From DATBRV01 sp036560145 (GTDB lineage Bacteria; Myxococcota_A; UBA9160; SMWR01): a stretch of 64,000 bases of DNA. Position numbers and translations under genes: made by a program. The notes beneath the pieces are model-generated. The model did no database searches and was not told where the DNA came from. It saw only the letters and a program-made list of their open reading frames with translations. This document shows, piece by piece, positions 24,474 to 33,246 of this stretch. How positions within the stretch are numbered: the stretch's first letter is position 1; each line of letters opens with the position of its first letter. The DNA lies in NCBI GenBank assembly GCA_036560145.1, contig DATBRV010000105.1, forward strand, positions 1 through 64,000, written 5' to 3'.

Positions 24474-25706
24474 CTAGATCGAATCGCTCGCGTCGGTCTC
24501 GACGGCCTCGCGCAGCTCGTCGAGGAACTCCGGCAGCGCGGACGTGACACGGTTCCAGTTCGGGATCTGCGGGGCGCCCATCGGATCGCGCACGAACCCC
24601 AGGCCGGCGGCGCGCAGGGCGCCCAGGAACGTCTCCACCGCGAACTCCTCTTCGTGGCGATCGAAGACCAGGCCGTTCAGGGCGGCGTCGTCGCTGTAGG
24701 AGGCGATTGCGTCCTGGGCGGTGCGCAGGTAGGCGGCCGTCAGCGTGTTCAGGAAGCCGGCGTCGAACTCGACGCCGTAGCTGGCGAGGTTGCGGATCAG
24801 CGAGGAAGCGATGTCGAGCACCATCCGGTGGAGGCCCCGGGTGGCGTCGGACTCCGACAGCTCCTGGTGCTTGTGGTCGTAGTTGTCGGTGAGCTCGACC
24901 TGGCAGATCCGCTTCGGCGAGCAGTTGCGATAGACCTCGACCAGCAGACCGACCTCGAGCCCCCAGTCGCTCGGGATCCGGTTCATGCGCGCCTGGTCGA
25001 CGGTCATCGAGCACTCGCCCGCCAGCGGGTACCGGAAGGAATCGAGGTATTCGAGCAGCGGATGGGAGCCCAGCACCGCCTTGAGCGCCCGCAGCAGCGG
25101 CGTCACGAAAAGCCGCGTGACGCGCCCGTACAAGCGCTCGGTGACGCGGCTGTAATAGCCCTTCGCGAACTCGTAGTGCAGGTTCGGGTTGGCGGTCGGG
25201 TAGCAGAGGCGGGCGAGCATCTCGCGCGAGTAGTCGCGGATGTCGCAGTCGTGGACCGCGATCACGCGCGAGACGTTGGACGCCAGCACGTAGCCGTAGG
25301 CGAGCCAGGTGCAGCGCCCCTTGCCGTTGCTGCCCGTGTCGAGGCCTTCGTTGCTGAGCCGCTGGAAGAGGTTCTGGACGCGCGGGCCGTCGTTCCAGAG
25401 CAGGATCGGAGCGTCTCCGTTCAGCGTGCGAACGCCGTCGAAGAAGTCCCGCATCTCGTCGTACTCGGCGCGCTCCCGGGTGCCCGAGAGGCTCACGACG
25501 ATCTGCCGCAGGTAGCGGACGCCCCGCAGCGCATCCACGATGCCCTTGAGGCCGGGGCCGCGGATCTCGGAGAAGAGACAGGGGAGCACCAGCGCGATCG
25601 GACGGGCCCGGCTGTAGGACAGGAGCTGGCGTTCGAGGCGCGCGAGGTCGGGCGCGCCCAGGCGGTGGAGCGTGGTGATCACCCCACTCTGATGGAAATC
25701 GGACAT
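24474..25706 (-). CDS. GpgS-like glycosyltransferase (glucosyl-3-phosphoglycerate synthase type, GT81)
   Basis: A 410-aa GT-A protein. It has a nucleotide-sugar core with VHDCDIRDYS (a DxD-like metal site around residue 150) and the acceptor region YPLAGECSMTVDQARMNR leading to DWGLEVGLLVEVYRN, which resembles GpgS and related enzymes. GpgS joins a sugar from a nucleotide sugar to 3-phosphoglycerate to make the precursor of the osmolyte glucosylglycerate. No matching phosphatase (GpgP) is seen next to it, and the partner gene is a DegT aminotransferase, so another acceptor is possible. There is no membrane segment. The ATG at 25706 lies 56 bp after the PilZ gene, probably in the same transcript. 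Confidence 0.72.
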   Translation of the reverse strand: MSDFHQSGVITTLHRLGAPDLARLERQLLSYSRARPIALVLPCLFSEIRGPGLKGIVDALRGVRYLRQIVVSLSGTRERAEYDEMRDFFDGVRTLNGDAPILLWNDGPRVQNLFQRLSNEGLDTGSNGKGRCTWLAYGYVLASNVSRVIAVHDCDIRDYSREMLARLCYPTANPNLHYEFAKGYYSRVTERLYGRVTRLFVTPLLRALKAVLGSHPLLEYLDSFRYPLAGECSMTVDQARMNRIPSDWGLEVGLLVEVYRNCSPKRICQVELTDNYDHKHQELSESDATRGLHRMVLDIASSLIRNLASYGVEFDAGFLNTLTAAYLRTAQDAIASYSDDAALNGLVFDRHEEEFAVETFLGALRAAGLGFVRDPMGAPQIPNWNRVTSALPEFLDELREAVETDASDSI

Positions 25707-25762
25707 GTGGGGCGGGAGGCTGGCATCCGGGACGCCCGCGTGTCAACCCGCGTCTGGCAGGA

Positions 25763-26104
25763 TTACTGGAGCGTGGCTTCGTTCGCGAGCTCTTCGATCA
25801 GGCGCAGGACGCTCGGATCGATCTCCAGGAATTCGATGCCCACGTCCATCGTGATGGGGTCCATCTCGGTGGCCCAGACCACCGTCCCCACCGCAACCGC
25901 CGTGTACTCGCCGATGTTGAAGGTGACGCGCAGGACGTCGCCGAGGTTGATCTCGCAGCCCACCGCCTCGAAGCGGATGCCGCCGGGCGACACGTTGCGG
26001 CTGACGCCGAGCAGGTCCCGGGTGTCCACGGGCGCGAAGGAAATCACCTGGTCGGTCGCGATCCGCCGGTACTTGCGCCGATCCCGATCCTTTTGCGACT
26101 CCAT
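25763..26104 (-). CDS. PilZ domain protein (probable c-di-GMP receptor)
   Basis: A 113-aa single-domain protein. It shows the two PilZ signatures: the Arg-rich switch DRRKYRRI near residue 7-14 and NVSPGGIRF near 37-45 (variant of D/NxSxxG). Such proteins bind cyclic di-GMP and pass the signal to partners in motility, polysaccharide production or transcription. Both motifs look intact, so binding is likely. It sits between a polymerase-like gene and a glycosyltransferase; control of the glycosyltransferase is possible. No c-di-GMP synthase is in the window except the degenerate GGDEF at 8.3 kb. ATG 26104 is the natural start. Confidence 0.85.
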   Translation of the reverse strand: MESQKDRDRRKYRRIATDQVISFAPVDTRDLLGVSRNVSPGGIRFEAVGCEINLGDVLRVTFNIGEYTAVAVGTVVWATEMDPITMDVGIEFLEIDPSVLRLIEELANEATLQ

Positions 26105-26187
26105 GCGTACCCCGCCGCGGCGCAGGCCGTTCCGTCCCCCTTTCGGCCGGCAGGTGGCGGCCCTTGAGGCGAAGGGACGAAAGGCGG

Positions 26188-27252
26188 TCAGCGGCGGGGG
26201 GAGAAGAGATCGAGTTGCCGATCGGTCTCGCGCTGGGGAACCAGCTTCGCGAGCTGGATGCCGAGGCCACGGATCGGCCGGACGGAGGCCTGGGCCCGCC
26301 CGAGCAGGTGCTGGGCCACGGCGTGGATCTCGGCCGCGCTCGCAAGCGGGGTGGAGAGCGCCTGGCTGCGAGTGGCGGTGCCCTGCTCGGCGTAGCGGAT
26401 CTTGAGCGTCACCCGGCGCGCGCCGAGCCCCTGGACGCGGAGCTCGGCCTCCAGCTGGCGCGCGAGCTGCTGGAGGTGATCGACCAGGGCTTCGCGATCG
26501 AAGGGCTCGCCCGAGAGGGTGGCCTCCCGGGAGAGGCTCTGGGGATGGCGTGCGGCGCGCAGCGGCGAATCCTCGGCGCCCGTCGCGCTGGCGTGGATGC
26601 GCAGGCCGTGCATCCCGAAGAGCGCCTCCAGCCGCTCGCGCCCGAGCGCGGCGACCTTCCCGATCGTGTCCGCGCCCTGCTCGGCCAGCAGGCTGGCCGT
26701 CTTCTGGCCCACGCCCTCCAGCCGGGTCACGGGCAACGGGCGCAGGAAGGCCACCTCCTCGGACGGCGCGACCCGGCGCACCCCCTCCCCCGCCTCCTCC
26801 GCCGCCAGCCGGGCCAGCAGCTTGGTGCGGGCGATGCCCACCCGAAGCGGCAGGCCGAGCTCGGCCTTCACGCGCGAGACCCAGTCCTGCGCGACCGCCT
26901 CCGGGCCGGCCGGCAGCCCGCTGACGTCGGCGTAGACCGCGCCGAGGCCCGCGGCCTCCAGCTTCTCGACCTCGCGCCGCAGGCAGGCGACCAGCCGGCG
27001 CGAGACCTCGCGATAGCGCGCCATGTCGGTGCGCACCGCGCGCGCGGGCGGACACAGCGCGAGCGCCTCGAGCATCGGCATCTCGATGCGCACGCCGGCG
27101 GCGAGCGCGTCCGGGGTGGCGGCCTGCACCAGCCCGCGTTTGCGCGGATCTCCGCCCACGATCACGGGACGGCTCGCCAGCTCCGGCGAGGCGGCGCGCT
27201 CGACGCTGGCATAGAAGCCCGGCACTTCGGCGTAGAGGACGACCCGCGCCAC
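26188..27252 (-). CDS. DinB-like Y-family DNA polymerase with altered catalytic residues
   Basis: A 354-aa protein with the full Y-family layout: N-terminal FYASVERAA, a palm with VGIARTKLLARLAAEEA, a helix-hairpin-helix with LEGVGQKTASLLAEQGAD, the little-finger domain, and a C-terminal clamp-binding motif RQLDLF. Translesion polymerases need Asp in IxxDxDxF and Asp-Glu in SxDE. Here the first motif reads LYAEVPGF, with Glu9 and Pro11 at the Asp positions. The second reads VYADVSG, with Ala108 at the catalytic Asp and Asp109 at the Glu. It is probably a poor or inactive polymerase, in the way ImuB is, but it has DinB length. The GTG start at 27252 directly follows the acylase stop. Confidence 0.8.
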   Translation of the reverse strand: MARVVLYAEVPGFYASVERAASPELASRPVIVGGDPRKRGLVQAATPDALAAGVRIEMPMLEALALCPPARAVRTDMARYREVSRRLVACLRREVEKLEAAGLGAVYADVSGLPAGPEAVAQDWVSRVKAELGLPLRVGIARTKLLARLAAEEAGEGVRRVAPSEEVAFLRPLPVTRLEGVGQKTASLLAEQGADTIGKVAALGRERLEALFGMHGLRIHASATGAEDSPLRAARHPQSLSREATLSGEPFDREALVDHLQQLARQLEAELRVQGLGARRVTLKIRYAEQGTATRSQALSTPLASAAEIHAVAQHLLGRAQASVRPIRGLGIQLAKLVPQRETDRQLDLFSPRR

Positions 27253-29715
27253 CTAGCGCTCGGCCACCGGCTCGAGCACGAGCCGGGAGCTGCTCAGCTC
27301 CTCGACCAGCAGCGGGCTGGTGGCGAGCAGGCCGGAGCGGCCCTCGCGCCAGCGCTCCAGCCCGTCGCTCGCGTGCGGATGGCGGGGATGCTCGGACTGT
27401 CCGGGCGCGAGCGCGACCAGCGCCTGGTCCATCGCGGCGGTGTCGATCGCGAAGCGATACGTCGACGCCAGCAGCACGTCGTAGTCGCCCCCCTCCGCGT
27501 ACTCGGCGGTGTAGACCGTGCTGCCGCTGCCCCCCGCCGCGAAGGGGCCGAGCACCGCGAGCTCGGCATCCCGCGGCGCGGCCCCGCCGAAGGGACGGAA
27601 GCGGAGCTGGTGGAGGCCGCCCCAGTTCCAGCGGCGGCGGTTCGAGCCGAGCCGATAGGAGAGCTGAAGCCAGGCCTCGCGCAGGCTGGCGCGCACCGCC
27701 GAGCCCACCACCACGGGGTCCGCCCAGCCGCCGCCGGCGTCGCGCTCCGCCGCCGCGTTCACGATCCCGAACACGACCTGACCCGGGTCGACGAACGGGA
27801 GCGCCAGGTAGCGCCGCGTCAGGTCTTCGCCGAGGTGCCGTTCGAAGAGCTCCTCCGTGAGACAGGACAGGAACACGTGGAAGGCCGCGGCGCCGACGCT
27901 GTCGGGTGTCGAGCGCCCGTCCCATTCCCGCAGCAGCCCGATCAGCTCGTTCGCCTCCGGCGGCAGGCGCTCGCCGCGCTCGGCCAGCACCAGCGCGCTC
28001 TTGACCAGGCTGCGGGCCCGCGGCTCGCCGACGTCGGCCTGGAGCAGCGCCACCTCGCGCAGCTCGAGCGGCCCCTCGCCGGTCGCCTCCCGCAGCAGCG
28101 CGTCGATGCGCTGCGCGCGCTCCCCCGAGCGCCACAGCCACTCCGCTGCCGCCCCGTCCGCGCCCGTCACGAAGGAATTGTCGGCCGCGATCGCCCAGCC
28201 GCGCCCGGCGGCGAGGCGCTCGCGCGGAAGCTGCGCGAAGTCCACCGGCCCCTGCCAGTCGTACCAGCGCGCCCGGCCCGGCAGCGGCACCAGGCCGGTC
28301 GAGAGCGCGTGCCGGGGGATCCACCCCGCCACCTGCATCCCGGCGGCGCCATCCGCCCCGGCGTAGACCACCGCGACCGCGGGCTCGCCGACGCGCTCGA
28401 GCGCCGAGATCAGCTCCCCCTCGCCGCTCGCCCGCGCCACCGCGAGCCAGGCCGGAAGCCCGCCGGCGGCCGCCACCCGCGACCCCGCCCAGGAGATCGC
28501 CAGCGGCGAGCGCTCCTGGCCGAGCAGCGGGTCCAGCAGCGGCCCGTGGCGCGTCGAGCGCACGCTCAGGGTCTCGTCGTCGTCCCCGCGCACGCGCAGC
28601 ACCTCGACGCGCTCCTCCAGCTCGCTCCAGCCGCGGCCGTCGTGATAGCGCGCCGGATCCGCGGGGTGCAGCGTCTCGGTGTAGAGGTCGACCGTGACGG
28701 CCCGGGCGTTGGTCACGGCCCAGGCGATCTGCGGGTTGCGCCCGGTCCAGACGATCGGGACACCCGGAAGCGTCGACCCCGCCACGTCGAGCCCGCCTCC
28801 CTGGACGTGCACGACGTGCAGCAGGGGCGGCCAGGTGGGCTCGAGATGCGAGTCGCCCGCCAGGATCGGGCGTCCGGAGCGCGTGTGCGCCCCTCCCACC
28901 ACGAAGGCGCTGCTGCCCAGGCTGCGGCCGGAGAGGTGCGCCGCCCGGCGCAGGCCGCCGAGCGCGTCCGATTCGGAGGCGGTGAGCGGGAGCGGTTGCC
29001 AGTCCGGAGCCGCGGCATCGCCCGCGCGCGGCGGGAAGAAGGGTCTGGCGCCGAAGCCGCCCAGACGCTCGATCAGATCGCTGAGCACCAGGCTGACCTC
29101 GAGCGAGTCGGCCAGGCCCCAGGCGTAGAGCTCCAGCACCGCCAGCGAGTCCTCGGCCCTCCAGTCCTCGAGCGGAAGCGCGCGGCGCTGCGCGGCCACG
29201 GGCGCCGCGGCCTGCCCGTCGCGGATCCGCTCGATGCGCGCGTTCACGCCGCGCGCATAGGCGACCAGCAGGGCGCGCGTGCCGCGATCCAGCTCGGCGA
29301 ACTTCCGCTCCGCGAGCCCGCCCAGGTCGAGGATGCGCGCCAGGCGATCCGCCGGCAGGCCCTCGCGCCCGACGATCTCGGCCGTGCGCCCGCGCGCGAG
29401 CCGCTGTAGCCAGAGCATCTGCGCCAGCCGGTCCTGCGCATGCACGAAGCCGAGCGCGAAGAACGCGTCCGCCTGATTGCGGGCCCGGATGTGGGGCACG
29501 CCGTTCGCGTCCCGGAACACGTCGACCGGCGCCGAGATCCCGGCGGCGGCCAGGCGGCCCTCGGACTCCGGAAAGGCAGCGCGGATGGCGGCGTTCTCGC
29601 GCAGCCTGGAGAGCGAAGCGCCGATCCCGAGCAGGAGCACCGCGACCAGCGCGAGCCCGCCGGCGAGCTGCGTCCGCCGCCGGCGCACCACGAGGGCGGC
29701 CGCCGCTTCGCTCAC
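27253..29715 (-). CDS. Penicillin acylase family Ntn-hydrolase (penicillin amidase-like)
   Basis: An 820-aa precursor. A basic N-terminus and one hydrophobic helix (about 15-35) act as signal or anchor, so it is periplasmic. The alpha part has the family segment FRDANGVPHIRARNQADAFF and FVHAQDRLAQM. The nucleophile region reads LGSSAFVVGGAH, with Ser268 as the likely new N-terminus after self-cleavage (usual motif GSNAW). The beta part has AGDSHL, GVPIVWTGRNPQIAW and AADNSFV. Relatives hydrolyse penicillins, acyl-homoserine lactones or other N-acyl amides, so quorum quenching is one option. The substrate cannot be predicted. The start is GTG 29715 behind GGAGGG; a longer frame to 29883 would overlap the gap gene. 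Confidence 0.87.
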   Translation of the reverse strand: MSEAAAALVVRRRRTQLAGGLALVAVLLLGIGASLSRLRENAAIRAAFPESEGRLAAAGISAPVDVFRDANGVPHIRARNQADAFFALGFVHAQDRLAQMLWLQRLARGRTAEIVGREGLPADRLARILDLGGLAERKFAELDRGTRALLVAYARGVNARIERIRDGQAAAPVAAQRRALPLEDWRAEDSLAVLELYAWGLADSLEVSLVLSDLIERLGGFGARPFFPPRAGDAAAPDWQPLPLTASESDALGGLRRAAHLSGRSLGSSAFVVGGAHTRSGRPILAGDSHLEPTWPPLLHVVHVQGGGLDVAGSTLPGVPIVWTGRNPQIAWAVTNARAVTVDLYTETLHPADPARYHDGRGWSELEERVEVLRVRGDDDETLSVRSTRHGPLLDPLLGQERSPLAISWAGSRVAAAGGLPAWLAVARASGEGELISALERVGEPAVAVVYAGADGAAGMQVAGWIPRHALSTGLVPLPGRARWYDWQGPVDFAQLPRERLAAGRGWAIAADNSFVTGADGAAAEWLWRSGERAQRIDALLREATGEGPLELREVALLQADVGEPRARSLVKSALVLAERGERLPPEANELIGLLREWDGRSTPDSVGAAAFHVFLSCLTEELFERHLGEDLTRRYLALPFVDPGQVVFGIVNAAAERDAGGGWADPVVVGSAVRASLREAWLQLSYRLGSNRRRWNWGGLHQLRFRPFGGAAPRDAELAVLGPFAAGGSGSTVYTAEYAEGGDYDVLLASTYRFAIDTAAMDQALVALAPGQSEHPRHPHASDGLERWREGRSGLLATSPLLVEELSSSRLVLEPVAER

Positions 29716-29822
29716 GGCGCCCTCCGCGCCGGGTCGATCCCGCCTTGGCCCCTCAAGTCCCCCCCCAGAAAAGCCTTGCCGCGAGCCAGGGTAGCCTCCG
29801 GGCCCGAGCGATGGCGCCCCCG

Positions 29823-29844
29823 GGGCAGGGTCGTTACCCTGCCC
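29823..29844 (+). promoter_or_regulatory. Perfect 9-bp hairpin in the gap leader
   Basis: GGGCAGGGT, loop CGTT, ACCCTGCCC. It ends 16 bp before the GAGGA ribosome binding site and 29 bp before the GTG of gap, in the 158-bp divergent region with the acylase gene. It could control translation or mRNA stability, or be an operator. No clear promoter boxes were seen. Confidence 0.5.
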
Positions 29845-29873
29845 GCCTTCCCTGCTAGCGGAGGAACGCGCCG

Positions 29874-30872
29874 GTGGCGACACGTGTCGGCATCAATGGA
29901 TTCGGACGGATCGGGCGACTCGCCTTCCGGGCGGCCCGGGGCAAAGACCTCGAGATCGTCGGCATCAACGATCTCACGGACGCGAAGACGCTCGCGCATC
30001 TGCTCAAGTACGACTCGATCCACCGCCGCTTCCCGGGCGAGGTGGAGGCCGCCGACGGCGCCATCGTGGTCGACGGCCGGAAGATTCCCGTGACGGCGGA
30101 ACGCGATCCGGCCAAGCTGCCCTGGAAGAAGCTTGGCGCCCGGATCGTGATCGAGTCCACCGGGGCCTTCACCGACCGTGCCGGAGCCGCCAAGCACCTG
30201 GAGGCCGGAGCCGAGCGGGTGATCATCACCGCGCCGGCCACCGACCCCGACGTGACGATCGTGCTGGGCGTCAACACGGACGCCTACGACCCCGCCAAGC
30301 ACCGGATCGTCTCGAACGCCTCCTGCACGACCAACTGCCTGGCCCCGGTCGCCAAGGTGCTCCACGACGAGTTCGGCATCGAGAGCGCCTGGATGACGAC
30401 CATCCATGCCTACACCAACGACCAGGTGACGCTCGACTTTCCCCACAAGGACCTCCGGCGCGCGCGCGCCGCGGGTGTCTCGATGATCCCGACCAGCACC
30501 GGGGCTGCCCGTGCGATCGGCCTCGTGCTGCCCGACCTGAAGGGCAAGCTCGACGGCTACGCCATGCGGGTGCCCACCTCGGACGTGTCCGTGGTCGACC
30601 TCTCGGCCAAGCTGCGCCGGCAGACGACCGCCGAGGAGATCAACGCGGCGATGAAGCGCGCCGCGGGCGGGCCGCTCAAGGGCATCCTCGAGTACTGCGA
30701 CGAGCCCCTGGTATCGGTCGACTTCCTGGGCAATCCGCACTCTTCCATCCTCGACGCGCTGAGCACCAAGGTGATGGGCGGCGACTTCGCGAAGCTGCTG
30801 GCCTGGTACGACAACGAGTGGGGCTACTCGTGCCGAGTGGTCGACCTCGCGGTCCGGATGGGGTCGCGATGA
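29874..30872 (+). CDS. gap: Glyceraldehyde-3-phosphate dehydrogenase
   Basis: Oxidises glyceraldehyde 3-phosphate to 1,3-bisphosphoglycerate in the cytoplasm. The 332-aa protein has the NAD-binding start VGINGFGRIGRLAFRAA and the catalytic Cys in SNASCTTNCLAP (about residue 150). The catalytic His is in TTIHAYTNDQ, and it ends with WYDNEWGYSCRVVDL. In the cofactor loop, GINDL with Asp at the adenosine ribose position points to NAD rather than NADP. GTG 29874 follows GAGGA at good spacing. It opens the glycolytic run gap-pgk-tpiA-secG. The gap-pgk interval is only 4 bp. Confidence 0.96.
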   Translation: MATRVGINGFGRIGRLAFRAARGKDLEIVGINDLTDAKTLAHLLKYDSIHRRFPGEVEAADGAIVVDGRKIPVTAERDPAKLPWKKLGARIVIESTGAFTDRAGAAKHLEAGAERVIITAPATDPDVTIVLGVNTDAYDPAKHRIVSNASCTTNCLAPVAKVLHDEFGIESAWMTTIHAYTNDQVTLDFPHKDLRRARAAGVSMIPTSTGAARAIGLVLPDLKGKLDGYAMRVPTSDVSVVDLSAKLRRQTTAEEINAAMKRAAGGPLKGILEYCDEPLVSVDFLGNPHSSILDALSTKVMGGDFAKLLAWYDNEWGYSCRVVDLAVRMGSR

Positions 30873-30876
30873 CGCC

Positions 30877-32058
30877 ATGTCGATTCCGACCCTGGGCCAG
30901 CTGCTCTCCGCGGGGGTGCGCGGCGAGCGCGTGTTCGTGCGCGCCGATCTGAACGTGCCGTTCGAGGCGGGGGCCATCTCCGACGATTCGCGCATCCGCG
31001 CCTCGCTGCCGACGCTGCGTCGCCTGCTGGAGGGCGGGGCGCGGGTGGTGGTCGCCTCGCACCTCGGCCGGCCGAAGGGCAAGCCGAGCCCGGCGCTCTC
31101 GCTGCGGCCGCTCGCCCCGCGCCTGGCCGACCTGCTCGGCACCGGCGTCGCGTTCTGCGAGGACTGCATCGGCGAGCGCGCGGCCGCCGCGGTCGCCGAG
31201 CTCGGCCCCGGGCAGGTGCTGCTGCTCGAGAACCTGCGCTTCCACCCGGGCGAGGAGAAGAACGATCCGGACTTCGCGGCGGCGCTCGCGGCCCTCGCGG
31301 ACGTCTACGTGAACGACGCCTTCGGGACGGCCCACCGCGCGCACGCCTCGACGGTCGGGATGGTCTCGAAGATGGCGCGGGCGGCCGCCGGCGATCTGCT
31401 GCTCTCCGAGCTCGAGCATCTGGGCGTCGTGCGCGAGCCGCAGCGCCCGCTGCTCGCGATCGTAGGAGGCGCCAAGATCTCCAGCAAGCTCGGCGTGATC
31501 GAGGCGCTCGCCCAGCACGCCGACACCACCTGCATCGGCGGCGCCATGAGCTACACGTTCCTCGCCGCGCGCGGCGAGCCGGTGGGCGCCTCGCTCGTCG
31601 AGGCGGACCAGCTCGACGCCGCGCGGCGCGTGATGCGCGCCGCCGAGTCCCGCGGCCGCCGCCTGCTGCTCCCCAGCGACCACGTGATCGCGCAGCGCAT
31701 CGAGCCCGGAGCGCCGACCCGCGTAGTGGATCGGATCCCCGACGGCTGGCTCGGCGTCGACATCGGCCCCGCCACCGCGCAGGCCTACGCCCGCGAGGCG
31801 CAGGCCGCGCGCACCGTGTTCTGGAACGGCCCCATGGGCGTCTTCGAGATCGACGCCTTCGCGCGCGGCACGCAGACGCTGGCGAAGGCCGTGGCCTCCT
31901 CGCAGGCGGTCAGCGTGGTGGGCGGAGGCGATTCGCTGGCGGCGGTCCACAAGCTCGGCGTGGCGGGGCGCATCACGCACCTCTCGACCGGCGGCGGGGC
32001 CTCGCTCGAGTTCGTCGAGGGCCTGACGCTCCCGGGCGTCGCGGCGCTGGAGCGCTGA
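30877..32058 (+). CDS. pgk: Phosphoglycerate kinase
   Basis: Transfers phosphate from 1,3-bisphosphoglycerate to ADP. The 393-aa protein has the substrate motif VFVRADLNVPFE, SHLGRPKG, LLLENLRFHPGEEKND and VNDAFGTAHRAHAST in the N domain. The nucleotide domain has GGAKISSKLGVIEAL and FWNGPMGVFE and ends with STGGGASLEFVEG. Length is normal. The ATG at 30877 is 4 bp after the gap stop. The following tpiA GTG begins directly after its TGA, so the three enzymes are surely on one mRNA. Confidence 0.96.
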   Translation: MSIPTLGQLLSAGVRGERVFVRADLNVPFEAGAISDDSRIRASLPTLRRLLEGGARVVVASHLGRPKGKPSPALSLRPLAPRLADLLGTGVAFCEDCIGERAAAAVAELGPGQVLLLENLRFHPGEEKNDPDFAAALAALADVYVNDAFGTAHRAHASTVGMVSKMARAAAGDLLLSELEHLGVVREPQRPLLAIVGGAKISSKLGVIEALAQHADTTCIGGAMSYTFLAARGEPVGASLVEADQLDAARRVMRAAESRGRRLLLPSDHVIAQRIEPGAPTRVVDRIPDGWLGVDIGPATAQAYAREAQAARTVFWNGPMGVFEIDAFARGTQTLAKAVASSQAVSVVGGGDSLAAVHKLGVAGRITHLSTGGGASLEFVEGLTLPGVAALER

Positions 32059-32826
32059 GTGCGCCGCCCGATCTTCGCCGCCAATTGGAAGATGCATAAG
32101 ACAGTCGGCGAGGCGCTCGATTTCGTCGAGCGCTTCCTGCCGCTGGTGCGCGGCGCCACGGACGTCGAGGTGATCCTGGCGCCGCCCTTCACGGCGCTCG
32201 ACGCGGTGGCCCGCCGGATCGCCGGCAGCCCCGTGCTGCTGGCGGCGCAGAACGTCCACGCCGAGCCGAAGGGGGCCTTCACGGGCGAGATCTCGGTCCC
32301 CATGCTCGCCGACCTCGGCTGCCGCTACGCGATCGTCGGCCACAGCGAGCGCCGGACCCTGTTCGGGGAGACCGACGAGGCGGTGGCGCGCAAGGCGCTG
32401 GCGCTGCTGGCCAAGGAGATCCGGCCGATCGTGTGCATCGGCGAGAGCCTCGCCGAGCGCGAAGCGAACCAGACCTTCGCCGTGCTCGAGCGCCAGCTCG
32501 CGGGAAGCCTCGCGGGAGTCCCCGCCGCGCGCGCCGAGGAGGTGGTGATCGCCTACGAGCCGATCTGGGCGATCGGCACCGGACGCACCGCAACGCCGGA
32601 GATCGCCCAGGAGGCGCACGGATTCGTGCGCGACCGTCTGGTGAAGCAGTTCGGGGCGGTCTCGAAGAGCATGCGCATCCAGTACGGCGGCTCGGTCAAG
32701 CCCGAGAACGCGGCGACGCTGATGGGGATGCCCGACATCGACGGCGCGCTGGTCGGCGGCGCCAGCCTGGATCCCAAGGATTTCGCCCGCATCGTGCGCT
32801 ACCAGAACCAGGAGTCCCCGAGATGA
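32059..32826 (+). CDS. tpiA: Triosephosphate isomerase
   Basis: Interconverts dihydroxyacetone phosphate and glyceraldehyde 3-phosphate. The 255-aa barrel protein has the active-site Lys in AANWKMHKT, the electrophilic His in IVGHSERR, the catalytic Glu in AYEPIWAIGTG, and the phosphate loop YGGSVKPENA with LVGGASL. The GTG at 32059 immediately follows the pgk stop. The TGA overlaps the secG ATG by 4 bp. Fusion or coupling of pgk, tpiA and secG is widespread in proteobacteria and deltaproteobacterial groups. Confidence 0.96.
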   Translation: MRRPIFAANWKMHKTVGEALDFVERFLPLVRGATDVEVILAPPFTALDAVARRIAGSPVLLAAQNVHAEPKGAFTGEISVPMLADLGCRYAIVGHSERRTLFGETDEAVARKALALLAKEIRPIVCIGESLAEREANQTFAVLERQLAGSLAGVPAARAEEVVIAYEPIWAIGTGRTATPEIAQEAHGFVRDRLVKQFGAVSKSMRIQYGGSVKPENAATLMGMPDIDGALVGGASLDPKDFARIVRYQNQESPR

Positions 32827-33206
32827 CCACCTTCCTCACCATCCTCCACGTGATCGTGTGCATCTTCCTGATCGCCGTGGTGCTGCTCCAGCGCGGCAAG
32901 GGGGCCGAGATCGGCGCGGTCTTCGGCGGCGGCGGCAGCTCCACGGTCTTCGGCAGCCGCGGCGCCGGCAGCTTCCTCTCGAAGCTGACCACGGGCGCGG
33001 CGATCGTCTTCATGATCACCAGCCTCTCGCTCGCCTACCTGTGGACGATGTCGTCGAGCGAGCGGCTCTTCGAGAACGAGGAGACGGCCGAGGAAGCGTC
33101 CGACTTCGAGGAGCAGCCGGCCCCGGAAGCGGCGCCCGCCCCGGCGGACGCGGCCGCGCCGGCGCCCGCCCTCCCCGCGCCGCCCGCCGAGCCCGCGGCG
33201 CCCTGA
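32823..33206 (+). CDS. secG: Protein translocase subunit SecG
   Basis: A small SecYEG subunit in the inner membrane that assists preprotein translocation. Two membrane helices flank the conserved cytoplasmic loop: LTILHVIVCIFLIAVVLLQ, then RGKGAEIGAVFGGG and SSTVFGSRGAGSFLSKLT, then the second helix AAIVFMITSLSLAYLWTM. At 127 aa it is longer than usual because of an Ala-Pro-Glu-rich tail (about 80-127) that is likely disordered in the periplasm. The ATG overlaps the tpiA stop. A leucine tRNA gene follows after 40 bp, a gene order also seen in other proteobacteria. Confidence 0.93.
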   Translation: MTTFLTILHVIVCIFLIAVVLLQRGKGAEIGAVFGGGGSSTVFGSRGAGSFLSKLTTGAAIVFMITSLSLAYLWTMSSSERLFENEETAEEASDFEEQPAPEAAPAPADAAAPAPALPAPPAEPAAP

Positions 33207-33246
33207 GGGGCCGTCGGGTATCTTCGGCGCGTTTTTCTCGAACCGA

